From contig JAWZYV010012354.1 of the NCBI GenBank assembly GCA_038373885.1, positions 124,001 through 188,000 of the forward strand: DNA of 64,000 bases, read 5' to 3'. This DNA is from Cheiracanthium punctorium (taxonomy: Eukaryota > Arthropoda > Arachnida > Araneae > Cheiracanthiidae). The position numbers and the translations under genes were made by a program. The notes below the pieces were generated by a model that worked only from the letters and a program-made list of their open reading frames with translations, was not told the DNA's origin and ran no database searches. How positions within the stretch are numbered: position 1 is the stretch's first letter; each line of letters begins with the position of its first letter. Below, piece by piece: positions 26,285-36,219 of the stretch.

Positions 26285-26508
26285 TTTTGTTTGTTTGTTT
26301 GTGGATTAAGGCCGACTGACTGCACTAGGGCCTAGGCCTATGGGGGGACTTTCTAAGGGATCCTAGCCCGTATTTTCACGAGGTTTCGGAGAAAACCGCG
26401 AAAAACTGAACGACTAGGTCAACAGGCGCGACCGGGATTTGAACCTGGCACCTCCCGCCTTACAGTTTCGAGAGCAGAATATCTCAGCCTCTGGTGGGGC
26501 GTCAATGT
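26285..26508 (-). mobile_element. tRNA-derived SINE, minus orientation, with (CAAA)n tail
   Basis: Read on the minus strand, the head is tRNA-Tyr-like: CTCTCGAAACTGTAAGGCGG in the anticodon-arm position, then GTGCCAGGTTCAAATCCCGG, an excellent B box. The body contains GCGGTTTTCTCCGAAACCTC, a type of core seen in arthropod and other metazoan SINEs, and the 3' end is a (CAAA)n tail (TTTG repeats at 26285-26303 on the plus strand). The A box is degenerate. Confidence 0.75.
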
Positions 26509-26529
26509 TTTTAAAACACCTGTTGAAGC

Positions 26530-29500
26530 ACTTTGAAAAAAAATCCTTCTTCTATATAAATTACTAACTTACCTTGAAAATTTATACAAAACTTTCAGTA
26601 AAATCATTTAACTAAATTTTTATCGTAATTTTAAGGTAAGGCCGATAAATCATAAAGAAGGAAATTTCTCCTGGTCTTTATATAGTATTTATGCGAGCGA
26701 GCGTATGATGAACAATGCTTTGCAAATTAAGCAGACGTGAGAAATTTAACTCGCACGAATAATCTTTCCGACATTATTCAAACTATGAATAATTATTTCA
26801 CGATACTGATTTTACAGAAATGATTAAAGTACTTTGAATAGAAACTTTATTTTCCCCATTATCCATACGCACATGTGCATATAAGCACTTTATTTTTTTA
26901 AGTAGATTTCCCCAACTCAAAACTTTTTCCGTTTGAACGGTTTAATGGACTTCAAAATCATACTTTGTCCACTGTATGCCTTCAAAAAATTAAGAGATTT
27001 TCCTTGTGATTTTTTTCCAATCACTAAAGACAAGAAATCACATTTTTGCTTATAAATGTTTTGTAACGACATGAAGGATCCCAATAAACTAATAAATTAT
27101 ACCTTGAAATAAACAGTAGTAAATAAAAAGCTACAGTTAATAACAAATGCTATCAACTATTGTATTCTGAATGTGCCAATATGATTTCATCGCCAACATC
27201 GAGATAACCCCGCCAATACAGTATTATTCTGCAGTAAAAGTAACCTGTCTGAGAGCGAGGGAGTTTGTTTGTCCCCAACTGAACTGGCTGAAACGGACAG
27301 CGTGACGTAAGGTGAAGAAGACCCAATTAAACAGAATTGTGGAAGCATTAGCCTAAATTCCTGCCCTATGTTTTACAAATAACAACTGTCGCTGTATTGT
27401 GTAATTGCCGGAACAGTTCGAAATTATGTTTTAACGACTTATTCTACCTGAAGAAGTTTAACTGCAATTGAAATAGGAGTTAAACGTCACTTCCCAGTTA
27501 TTGAATGGTCTAACTGATTACTTGCTAGGCCAGAAGTAGGCATCTGCTGACTCCCGCTCTAAAGAATATTGAGTCATTCACATTTATAGAATATTCAATA
27601 AAGAGTCAAGTTTCCTCGACACAGATCGATTTTGACGTCTTGGAAAATTCGAATTACAGGATACGAAAATTCGAAATGTTAGGAATACGAATAATTCCTA
27701 ACATTTTTTAAAGAATTGAGTGGTTTGGAGAAACACTAATGAATTGTTCCCAATACTGGTCCTGAAAATTTACTTCGCTTTTTAAAGTTGATTGTCCTAT
27801 AAACTTTAACATCTGTAGATATTTATGTATTGCGGTGTTAGAATTTTCTGAACAAACATCGGAATGTGTAACGGTAATCAACTGCTGACACAACAAGAGT
27901 GATGAAAGGGGGTTAGGGTGGGGTGGGGGGCTTTAATCATGCCTTTTATTCTACATAGCAAAAATAGGGGTTCTCATAAACATTAAAAGTAAAAGTGCTT
28001 AAATAAGATGCTTTAATGTTTGTTTTGGTACGATTATTCTCGATTAATTAGAAAGAGTTATTGCCTTATTAGAGTTCAATTATATACATAGCAAAATAAC
28101 TTAAATAATTGCTTTGTTTTCCCTAAATTTCAAAATCAACGTTCACTGCATGTGAATTATCATTTTTGGAAATTATGTCCGTTCTGCTTCATTCCACAAA
28201 GGCAGTCCTGTTGCCTTATATTAATTTAAATATTAATCCTTATTGTTTTATCCGGCTCTCAGTACAAAAAATAATTGCACGTGAATTATTTTCAGGAAAA
28301 CTGCGTTTAGGCATTGTATGTAATGTAACTAAAGTTTACTGCATTTTCCAGGCAGATGAGGGCTCAACATTACACTCAAACACGAACTAGGCATGTAAGC
28401 CTGGTAAACAATTTTTGGAACTCTTAAAGTGCATGTGTGATGCCCCAAGAGACGACGTAGGCACCATAAAAATAAAATCATACACTGCCATACAAATAAA
28501 TTTATAGCACTTAAACATCAACGAAAGAATGCTTTAACACTAATTATGATTAAAAAAAATTATTTAAAAATTATTTAGAGCATAAAATTCTATTTTTAAT
28601 TTTTTTAAATCTCATAGAATTTGCTAGTGAAATTTGTAGCTCATCAACCTTGCACAATTGACTTGCATTGCGTATAACACAGTACAGTCAGACATTACTG
28701 TGAGTGTATAAAATTAAGAAAATAAATCCATTTAAATCCCATGTATTACCAAAAAAAATTATGCCTAGGGATACAAAGACTATAACTAAAATTATAGTAA
28801 TGGTTACAAATTACATTACAAATTTTATGATATATCTTTTGGCGTCTTTTTTTTTTTATATAGGATTTCATAAAACCCTTCATTTTTATGTGCTTCAATT
28901 ATACTTATTCTAAATATCAATAAATCCTCTTTGTAGTATTTTAAAAAATGTCTCAAGAACTAATTTGCGAATTGATCTGTTTTCAGTCCTGCCTCCCCAG
29001 AGCTTGATTTTCTCTCCAGGCTTGTGTAGTCAATTCCTTGGGTAAACACTACTATTTTTTTGAAAGAAGTTATTAGAAAACTTGGCCAAAAGAGTTTTTG
29101 TGTAACATGCGATCGAGTAAATTAAAATATCTATAAAAGAGAACGAAATCGTCAGTTTTTACTACAGCTATCTCATCTCATCTAAGTGCATATTTCGTTA
29201 TCAAATCACAGAGCATAAAGGCTCAGAAATGCTATAATGCTATATCATACTTTTGGCAGTCGTAAAGTAAATAATCTGAATAATTAAAACAATATAGCAT
29301 CATGGTTGGAGGTGGGGGGATGACGGACTATAGGCTTTACGCCTTACTTTTTATAGAGAAAATGCTTGCTTTTACCATAAAATTTAAATATTACCGATGG
29401 AGAAAAAAAAAATAAGTTATTTTCTTCCCGCAAAAATGCGTGTCCAGGTCTGGTTCTGCTTATTCTGCACCCCATGCAACAATGTAATAAAGCAATTTAA

Positions 29501-29850
29501 AACTATCGATTTTTTGCAATTACTATTGCGGTTCTTTTTTTGCACTATCGATGTGGATCAAGTAAAAGATATCTCAATCTATCACGTACATTGTTTTAAT
29601 TAAAGGGACTTAAGCTTCCAAAAGATGGCAACGTGCAATAGAATAAAAATTGCATTGTACAGTTGGGAAGAGTTTTATGCATTTTTTTGGAAAAATCACA
29701 TTTTTGAAGAGTCACTTTTTTTGGCGACACTATTGTCAAAAGTTACCGCCATCAACGCAAAGTGGGCTTCGCATTTGTGCGGACGAAATGAAAGGTAGGG
29801 CAAATTGACTGACTGCATTGCAGAAAATTTAAATGACGTTTCATAAAATT
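26530..29850. other. Intron 1 AT-rich stretch, no gene
   Basis: Contains a small hairpin at about 27674-27706 (AAATGTTAGGAAT / ATTCCTAACATTT) and simple tracts; otherwise nothing recognisable over some 3 kb. Confidence 0.5.
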
Positions 29851-29859
29851 ATTTAAAAT

Positions 29860-30010
29860 CAAGGCCGTACCCAGGGGGGTAGACCAGGGGGTCCGGACAC
29901 CCCCCAAATTAAAAAATTTATTAGCCAAACAATAATGATGAAACCTTGGAAAAATTTAGCCCTTTTCACCGTTTGGTCCCCCTCCGAATTTTCTTTGGGG
30001 TACGGCCCTG
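29860..30010. mobile_element. hAT MITE, 151 bp
   Basis: Exact 8-bp duplication TTTAAAAT at 29852-29859 and 30011-30018. Ends are CAAGGCCGTACCCA and, in reverse complement, CAGGGCCGTACCCC (12 of 14). GTCCGGACACCCCC-type subterminal sequence links it to the element at 53635-53808. Confidence 0.88.
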
Positions 30011-30600
30011 TTTAAAATTTATTACTCGGCGGAGCATTCAAAGAACCCATTCTGGAATGTAATATCAGTCAAACAAGGAAGAGTCTTCTCTGTTGCGTCC
30101 TTTCTATGATGTTAAACGCACAGATTAAAAACGGATTCAAGATTAAGCATGAACACAGAAGAGAAAAGAGAGTCACCCTTCTTTGTTAATTATGTTTTAT
30201 CAAACTTAATGTCCTTCCCTTGAAACTTTTCTGGATCCGCCACTTTTATTCATAAGATATCTATTAAATATATATTTAAGAACATAATCTCGAAGATTCA
30301 GAAAATGTCCCTGAATGGTCAAAAACTTGATACAGAATAAATAACTAGGAAATTGGACGAATCCCGTTTGTTCTATTGAATGTCAGCTTGTCTACAATAC
30401 ATATTCTGGTTGTGAGTGTGCGTTTTCTGGGATCATGTAGCAAAGTAAAACCCCTCGAGCTGGGTGTACACTGGCGAACAACTTAAGGGGCGATACAACT
30501 AATGACACCTCAAAAATTGGCCCAGTTTTGTTTGAGATCCCCTTGTAGGCCTATGACAAAAGGGGTTGCCCCGGACAGTCCTCAACTCATGATCCAATTA

Positions 30601-30701
30601 CAGGGGCGTAGCCAAGGGGGGTGGCGTTAGGGGGTCATAACCCCCACGAGGAATTTTTTGCCTTACAAAATATATATTTTTCACTACATTATCACACATA
30701 C

Positions 30702-30740
<39 letters not shown>

Positions 30741-30790
30741 TTGTAGTCGTAACCACCTCCCCCCATGCAAAATTTCTGGCTACGCCCCTG
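30601..30790. mobile_element. hAT MITE with internal (TA)n microsatellite
   Basis: Ends CAGGGGCGTAGCCAA and, in reverse complement, CAGGGGCGTAGCCAG match at 14 of 15. Flanks TCCAATTA and TCCATTTA are a 7-of-8 duplication. A (TA)n tract occupies about 30702-30737. It lies about 200 bp from the svp exon 1 donor, inside intron 1. Confidence 0.85.
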
Positions 30791-30996
30791 TCCATTTAGT
30801 TTTTTTTTTTTCTGGGAGATCAAAGGAATTCCTAATAGCTAGTAGGAACGTCATCCCATTCCTCGTCAGTTTTGACGGCAACGTGAGCGAATGTCGAAAA
30901 GTACGTCACCTTATCTCCTACTACGTTGCTGGACAGAGTATAACCCAGCTTTAGGGAAGAGACCAGAAAGAAAAATAGTGGGTGCATACTACTTAC

Positions 30997-31342
30997 CTTC
31001 CCTCCTCATGCCCATCTTGAGGCATTTCTTGAGCCTGCAGTACTGGCACTGGTTCCGGTGGTGCTGGTCGATGGGGCAGTTCCGGTTGCCCCTGCAGGTG
31101 TAGGTGAGGTTCCTCCGCACGCTGCGCTTGAAGAAGCTCTTGCAGCCCTCGCACGTGAACTGGCCGTAGTGCTTGCCGCTGGACTTGTCCCCGCACACCA
31201 CGCACTCGATTTGCTGTCCCCCGCCCTTGTCCCCGGAGCTCGAGGGCGTCCCGGGCTGCTGCGGGGGCGCCGCGGAAGAAGGGGCGATGTCCGGCGGCTC
31301 GGTGGCGGGCTCCCCTCGCCAGGGGGCGACCGACAGGGCCAT
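30997..31342 (-). CDS. svp: seven-up / COUP-TF nuclear receptor, coding exon 1 (N-terminus and DNA-binding domain)
   Basis: First coding exon of the orphan nuclear receptor seven-up (NR2F/COUP-TF), a nuclear transcription factor that binds direct repeats of AGGTCA-like half-sites and acts mainly as a repressor in neural, eye and mesoderm fate decisions (family knowledge). It encodes 115 residues plus one base. Residues 1-45 are a Pro/Ser/Gly-rich A/B region. From Cys47 comes a complete C4 zinc-finger domain: [17 protein letters not shown]-box CEGCKS, second finger CRGNRNC then NQCQYC, ending KMGMRRE. I chose the ATG at 31342 because its product starts MALSVAPWR, resembling the MAMVVSTWR start of vertebrate COUP-TFs, and because no in-frame ATG lies between it and the stop at 31583-31585. 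The donor is GAAG|GTAAGT (phase 1). The exon is GC-rich, unlike its surroundings, which creates long antisense shadow frames. Identity is very secure; the exact start is moderately secure. Confidence 0.95.
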
Positions 31343-31582
31343 CGGCGGGGTGGTGGAGGCGGCGTTCGAGGCGGCACGTCGCTCGAAGCCGCCCTGCCAG
31401 GGCCCGAGGGCCAGCGGGTGGAAGGCCCCGAGCTGCAGGGCCGTTGGGGACGGCCCGGGGGTGGCGGTCCACTCCGGGATCAACAGCTTTTGGCCTTGCG
31501 GGGACCGGCGGTCAATGGCAGGGAGGGGGCCCTCGGCAATGGTTGTTGAGCATAGAACGCTGGCGAGCCAGGGATGTACACG
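31343..31582 (-). other. ATG-less open frame upstream of and in frame with the svp start
   Basis: Eighty codons immediately upstream of the chosen svp ATG stay open in the same frame, bounded by a TGA at 31583-31585. There is no in-frame ATG, but TTG and CTG codons occur near 31483-31486, where the frame reads LLIPEW. It may simply be GC-rich 5' UTR that lacks stops by composition, a non-AUG-initiated N-terminal extension, or part of the coding region entered from an upstream exon. Weak acceptor-like AGs exist inside it (for example CCCTGCAG followed by CTCGGGG), but none has a strong pyrimidine tract. Confidence 0.4.
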
Positions 31583-31585
31583 TCA

Positions 31586-32099
31586 GTCTTTCGCTTTGAT
31601 TGGCTCTTTCTTGCTTTGATCACAGTCAAGTGGCTTCAGGAGGACTGATACGTACTGAGCATGTCTCTCGAGACGTCAAGGGAGAAATAGAATACTGTAT
31701 CAGTACAGAGTTAGAACTTTTGACACGATACGCTTTGAGTGTGAGAGAACATCATCTGAGGATCAACAAGTCGTGCAACAAATATGTGTCAGTGTTCCAC
31801 AGAGTTCGATGCGACCGTCTCCCAGAGAAAAAAAAAAAAAAAAAAGTTTTCTGTAAGGTGTCGGAAGTCCGCAGGAGATCAATGACAATTAACGAGTCCT
31901 CCTTGCGCTAGAGTGGCCAGACATCGTCAAAGTCAGAGAGCAGTACTGAACAGCAGCGGGACTAGAGTAGTGGCGAACATTCGGTGCCATATCCCCCGAC
32001 TGAAAAACACCGAGAAAACGGTTCGGGGGGGGGAAAAAGGAAAACAATAGCGAGCGGAACTGCAATGAGAAACTAAAACCGAAAACAACAACAGCGGCA
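31586..32099. other. Presumed svp 5' UTR / leader sequence
   Basis: Single-copy, moderately GC-rich sequence between the promoter zone and the coding exon. It contains an A-run (31829-31846) and several short chance frames; no alternative coding exon is convincing. Confidence 0.4.
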
Positions 32100-32290
32100 C
32101 ACAACAACACGCCCGCTCGTTCCTCCTCGTCGTTCTTTTTGCACGCCGGGGTTGCGCGTTGATTTCTCTGCTGCGTCTCTCTCTCTCTCTCGACCCGGCT
32201 CCGTCGAGCGGCGAGCTATCGTCTGCTAGCTGACTCGCGGGGTGTCTGAACTATGACACTGGCGCGCACCCGTGAGTTGCCTAGGCGACG

Positions 32291-32300
32291 GACTTACCCT
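32291..32300 (-). other. Candidate splice donor of a non-coding svp leader exon
   Basis: On the gene strand the sequence reads CCAGG|GTAAGTCC, a strong match to the donor consensus, in the GC-rich promoter zone upstream of the coding exon. It would fit a 5' non-coding exon ending at 32298, spliced to an acceptor nearer the ATG. No transcript evidence is available and the matching acceptor is not obvious. Confidence 0.3.
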
Positions 32301-32316
32301 GGGTCATTAAAGTTCA
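32301..32316 (+). promoter_or_regulatory. DR4-type nuclear receptor half-site pair
   Basis: GGGTCA and AGTTCA in direct orientation, separated by TTAA, match the RGKTCA-N4-RGKTCA pattern bound by COUP-TF and other nuclear receptors. It lies inside the presumed svp promoter, next to the donor-like sequence at 32291-32300, which would permit autoregulation. Chance occurrence is possible. Confidence 0.4.
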
Positions 32317-32640
32317 AGCAGACTATTAGCGGCGCGATAATCCCGCGGTTCGTGCCCCTGGGTCCGGCCCTCTGCGCTCTGCCATTGGTCGGGGTGGGCG
32401 GGAAAGATCGCGCGCGGTCCAATCGACGGAGGTCGCGCGGCGGCTCTAAGCACGTGCACCCTTGCTCCCGCCACGCGCAAGGTCTCCCCGCTTGGCGACG
32501 GTTCTTGGCGCCGGGCGAGAGTGCTCGCCAAGCAGCTCCCCCCCCCCGGAGAGGAGGAGGAAGAGAGTCGATTCGAGGGGATCGGGCCAGAGCAATAGGA
32601 CGTGCGAAATCGAAGGTGCTTGCTTGCTTTTAAACTGAGA

Positions 32641-33070
32641 GAGACAACTTGAAAGGGAAGGGGAGAGAAGGGCACGGATTGTTCTTTTTTTATATTTTCT
32701 TTTGGCTTTTTTTTTTTTTTTTTTTTTCTGCAGTAGAAAGTTTTCACGTTACGTGCTTGGCTGGTCTTCACACTGCAGGCAATTGTCATCCACTTGTGGT
32801 GCATCGGCGCAAATTAGAATTTGGATTTAAATCTTGTTATCCGTGTATCATTGCTAAATATTACGAGTATTTGAATGAGATAATCCTGTGGTTTTTTATT
32901 TTTTAAATATTTTATTTTAACATTTATTCAGGAGAAAGGGAGAGATGCATTTAAAGTTTAATCATTCGTGGCAGAACTGCATTGTATAATTTCAAGAGCT
33001 ATTTTTTTTTTTCAACTTCAAATTCACCAATTACATGCACAATCGCTGAATCATAAAGGGGGCATTCAAA
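32641..33070. other. svp 5' flank, nothing recognised
   Basis: T-run at 32707-32726 and AT-rich sequence between the GC-rich promoter zone and the first transposon of the flank. Confidence 0.5.
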
Positions 33071-33076
33071 CACGGA

Positions 33077-33252
33077 CATGGGCGCCGGCAGAATATTTTC
33101 CAGGGGCGGCAAGACTACTCCAGGGGGGGGGCAAAGACTACTTCAACGTATAGTTACCACGTTGGAAAGAGCAAAAAAGCAAGTGAAAACACTGCATACA
33201 AAAAGCCAGGGGCGCATTGCCCCCCCCTTGCCGTATGCTGCCGGCATCCATG
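33077..33252. mobile_element. hAT MITE, 176 bp
   Basis: Exact 8-bp duplication AACACGGA (33069-33076, 33253-33260). Ends CATGGGCGCCGGCAGAATA and, in reverse complement, CATGGATGCCGGCAGCATA match at 16 of 19. GGGG-rich subterminal blocks occur on both sides. Confidence 0.88.
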
Positions 33253-33364
33253 AACACGGAAGCAACAATGATTTCTGGCCTCGCGTCTTTTGTGATAAGG
33301 GAAGTTAGCAGAGCAAGATATCGTTAGGAATTGCTTATATAATCGATGCTCTCAACATGATTTT

Positions 33365-33528
33365 TTAACCCTTTAACGCGCGGTGTCCTCGCCGTGAGGA
33401 CACCAAACTCTGACGTTTTGACTGTTGCCAGTCAAGAAGAATAGATTTGATTTCTATAAAAATAACGTCCATCGCGGGCCACAGATCGAGAGACCCTTTT
33501 TTGACGACAGCTGGCTGTGCTCGCACAC
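33365..33528. mobile_element. Truncated, internally deleted piggyBac-type MITE, family A
   Basis: Starts TTAA then CCCTTTAACGCGCGGTGTCC, keeps CAAACTCTGACGTTTTGACT and GATTTCTATAAAAATA, then jumps directly to CATCGCGGGCCACAGATCGA and AGACCCTTTTTTGACG, ending in the central palindrome. The poly-A segment, one arm and the right end are missing. Confidence 0.7.
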
Positions 33529-33697
33529 CATTGGTGTGTATTGGCGTCTATGTAAATAATAAAAATGTAAGATTTAATTCATGCATTTGAAAAACGAATC
33601 CTAGTTCGGACTATTAGAACTGAAGCCGTGCATTCCTATACCTAGAAAACAAAAAAATGATAAACTTTGTGAAAAACTTTTATTTGACCCTAGGCGC

Positions 33698-34054
33698 CAG
33701 TGGCGTATACAGCTTTTCATTTCGGAGGGGGCCGATCTAGTATTTGGCTTTGTGTGTGTGTGCGGAGGGGGGGGGGATATTACTTGGACAAAAATTATTT
33801 GAAAACCTTTCTGCTGTTCTTATAAATTACAAACTCAATTATTTTAGAGTCATGCAAAATCGGATAAAGTTCCTAGCTAAATTATAATAATATGACTTAC
33901 GTTTTAAGGATGATTTACTAAAAATCTCATTGTTACTGGAGCTAATATAAATGTTTTAAAATAACAGTTTTTTAATAGTTGTTCTACAGTTTCGAGAGGG
34001 ACCAGGGGCCCCTCGGCACCAGGGGGTGCCGAGGGGCACTTAAACATGGTGCTG
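33698..34054. mobile_element. Probable hAT element, 357 bp
   Basis: Exact 8-bp duplication CTAGGCGC (33690-33697, 34055-34062) next to a left end CAGTGGCGTATACAG. The right end (reverse complement CAGCACCATG) is only loosely similar. It contains a GC-rich hairpin at 34008-34037. Confidence 0.65.
34008..34037. repeat. 13-bp GC-rich hairpin
   Basis: GCCCCTCGGCACC and GGTGCCGAGGGGC around a short AGGG loop, just inside the right end of the hAT-like element. Confidence 0.85.
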
Positions 34055-34243
34055 CTAGGCGCAAATACCATGTCTCACCTAATTTGAAAACTTTGTTTCA
34101 ACATACCATTGACTATGCCACTTTTGCTTTCGATAGCTTAAATTGACAGATAGCAATATCTGATGTCAGTCTGTGAGTCTGAGCTTAATTTTGCTTTTTT
34201 CTCTTCTCATCTAATTCTCGTCTCGCAAATTTGACTAACATGG

Positions 34244-35288
34244 CAGTGGCGGCTCGTGGGATACAGCAAGTACAGCCGGGCTGCCCTTGAAAGTATCAGC
34301 ACATACTTTAAAGTAATTTATTCTACTAATTTTCCTAAATTCAGATTAGAATTGTGGAATTCCTACGGTAAATTAAAAAAATCTCCGGAAAAAAAAAAAA
34401 AAAAAAAAAACGTATTGTGGCCGGATCGCTCATTCAGAAAAAAAGCACTTTAATCTTCCCGCAATTCAATTGGGAAAATCTTTGGTTCAGCCCAGAGCGC
34501 TGAAAAGAAAATTGGCAGCACCGTTCCCATGACAACGGCTACGTAAGCAGCCTCTCCGGCATAGGGAGTATGCAGCTGATACAGCCGATGGTAGATTTTT
34601 TAACGGCGGCTGAACTTGAGAACTCGACTAACTCATTGGCTCAGACGAGAAGTGAGGGAGGGGGTAAGGAAAATATATGTTTGGAAAACTCTCGACTTTA
34701 TATTGCTGAATTTATCAAGAAGGTAAGCCTGAATAGACGCTTATGAATGGACAATTGCCCATCAAAGCAGTATTGTTTTAAAGTAAGCAAGAACTGGCAT
34801 TTAGAGGACATGGCGAGCGAGAAAATTCTTTAAACATGGGAAATTTTAAAGAGATTTAAAAATTATGGATATCTGAATTAAAACAACGCCTTTTATGAGA
34901 GTATGTATCACTGACCGATTCGCAAGTTTAAAAGAAAGGAGGATTGATTTGACTTATAAAAAATAAGTAAGTTTTCTTTTTTTTTTCTTTTCTTCTCAAG
35001 TTATCGTTACAAAAGAAAATTCTAAGGAAACTTCTAATCAGACACGGATTAATGCAATTTTGAGGATAAGAGCGGCTGGTTGAAATTTATGTCCATTTTA
35101 TGGAAGTAAAATAGGATCTCTACATTTTTTATGTAATTTCTTTTTTTTTTTTTTTTTCCTCGGTGAGGGCTTAATCCGCCAGCTTTCGAATTCAGTAACA
35201 AAGATTTTCCAATCCTGTCCGGTGGAAAGGGGGGGGGGGCTCATATGCTTCCGGCTGCACTAACAGTTTTGACCACGGGCCGCCACTG
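34244..35288. mobile_element. hAT element, 1045 bp, non-autonomous
   Basis: Exact 8-bp duplication TAACATGG (34236-34243, 35289-35296). Ends CAGTGGCGGCTCGTGG and, in reverse complement, CAGTGGCGGCCCGTGG match at 15 of 16. Subterminal CAGCCGGGCTGCCC / CGGCTGCAC blocks. No transposase frame recognised. Confidence 0.9.
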
Positions 35289-35299
35289 TAACATGGTTG

Positions 35300-36040
35300 T
35301 TTTCCTGTCTGTTTGTCCAGAATTTTGGATTGACATCTAATTTTTAAATTTAAAAACAATTTCAGCCCATTTTAGCCGAGTTTTCAATAGCAAAACTATA
35401 TAGAAACGTCAGGAACATCCGACTTTTCGAATACAATTACATTTTATATAAATTTCGAATTGTTTTATACAAATATAATTAAATGATTTTCTTCAAGAAA
35501 ATATGAAAGTTTCATGGGAGAACAATTTTTCCGTTCGTGCAACAAGGTTATGTATTTCGACAAATGCATCTGAAAACTTAACATAACAAACTATTGAGTT
35601 TTAAGAATAATCTTTTCCTTCTCTTTACTTCATCAACGTGTGCAAAGCTTGCTTCAGTGTCTCAAGCAAACTTCAGAATAAGTGCAAAATGTGCTGTGTA
35701 ATCGACTAGTCAAAAAAAAAAAAAAAAAAAAAAAAAAAGAAAGAAAGAAAAGAAAAGAAGAAGGAAAAGAAAGGAAAGAAAAGAAGAAGGGAAAAAAGAA
35801 TAATTAAAATTTTTACAAAAATACTTTAATAAATTTCATTATTTCTAAATTTGTGCAAATTTGATTCATTTAAGACTGAGATTACTAATGGCTTTTATTA
35901 ATTTTGATAACCCTAAATTTTGGCCCTAATTTTGATGTAGAAAACGCAATTAACGGCCCAGTTTATAAATAAAAAGAGGACTTTTTTTAAAGCGGGGCTA
36001 TTGATGAACAGAAGAGAAACAGATTATTGATGATCAGAAT
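35300..36040. other. svp 5' flank with A/GAAA-rich tract
   Basis: An A-run at 35711-35738 grading into (GAAA/GAAG)n to about 35800; otherwise AT-rich with no gene. Confidence 0.6.
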
Positions 36041-36049
36041 TACGAGAAA

Positions 36050-36215
36050 CAGGGCTGTCTCGTCTCGTCTCGCAGCGGTAAACCGCAGCGTCGTCTCGGA
36101 GCGTTTCTGACTATGAATCTCGTCTCTTCTCGCAAACACTTTGTCTCGTCCCGCGTCTGGCAGAGAAATTGCCTGTCTCGTCTCGCGCGAGACTCAAGAC
36201 GTCTCGCAAAAGGAC
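36050..36215. repeat. GTCTCG-rich repeat cluster
   Basis: Repeated CTGTCTCGTCTCG motifs interspersed with CGCAGCGGTAAACC and CGTCTGGCAGAG. Same sequence type as the intact MITE at 38938-39090, but no ends or target duplication are seen. Confidence 0.55.
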
Positions 36216-36219
36216 TGCG

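Larger units (their letters stand above)
32100..32640 (-). promoter_or_regulatory. GC/CpG-rich probable svp promoter region
   Basis: This is the most GC- and CpG-rich non-coding stretch in the window, sitting 0.8-1.3 kb upstream of the svp ATG in an otherwise AT-rich sequence. Visible motifs are a (TC)n/GAGA tract at 32176-32191, a DR4 nuclear-receptor site at 32301-32316, an inverted CCAAT box (ATTGG, CCAAT on the gene strand) at 32382-32388 next to a GC box (GGGTGGGCGGG) at 32393-32403, a second CCAAT at 32419-32423, and an E-box CACGTG at 32451-32456. No TATA box is evident. Position and composition suggest the main promoter and non-coding leader; the transcription start cannot be read from the sequence. 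Confidence 0.55.

Noticed and set aside
26400..26508. Possible tRNA-Tyr gene on the minus strand
   Set aside because: The T-arm is good but the D-arm and acceptor stem do not pair, and a SINE body with (CAAA)n tail follows.
30701..30740. (TA)n tract as a regulatory TATA-like region
   Set aside because: It is a microsatellite inside a hAT MITE, downstream of exon 1 in the gene's orientation.
30993..31472. Other minus-strand frames overlapping svp exon 1
   Set aside because: Out-of-frame shadows of the zinc-finger exon; low-complexity Pro/Ser/Thr or Arg-rich translations.
31058..31619. Long plus-strand open frames opposite svp exon 1 (163 and 148 codons)
   Set aside because: They lie antisense to the conserved DNA-binding-domain exon, have Gly/Ala/Arg-rich composition expected from reverse reading of GC-rich codons, and show no family motif.
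35711..35800. Poly-A plus GAAA tract as the tail of a retrotransposed gene
   Set aside because: No coding or SINE/LINE sequence precedes it on either strand; it reads as a simple repeat.
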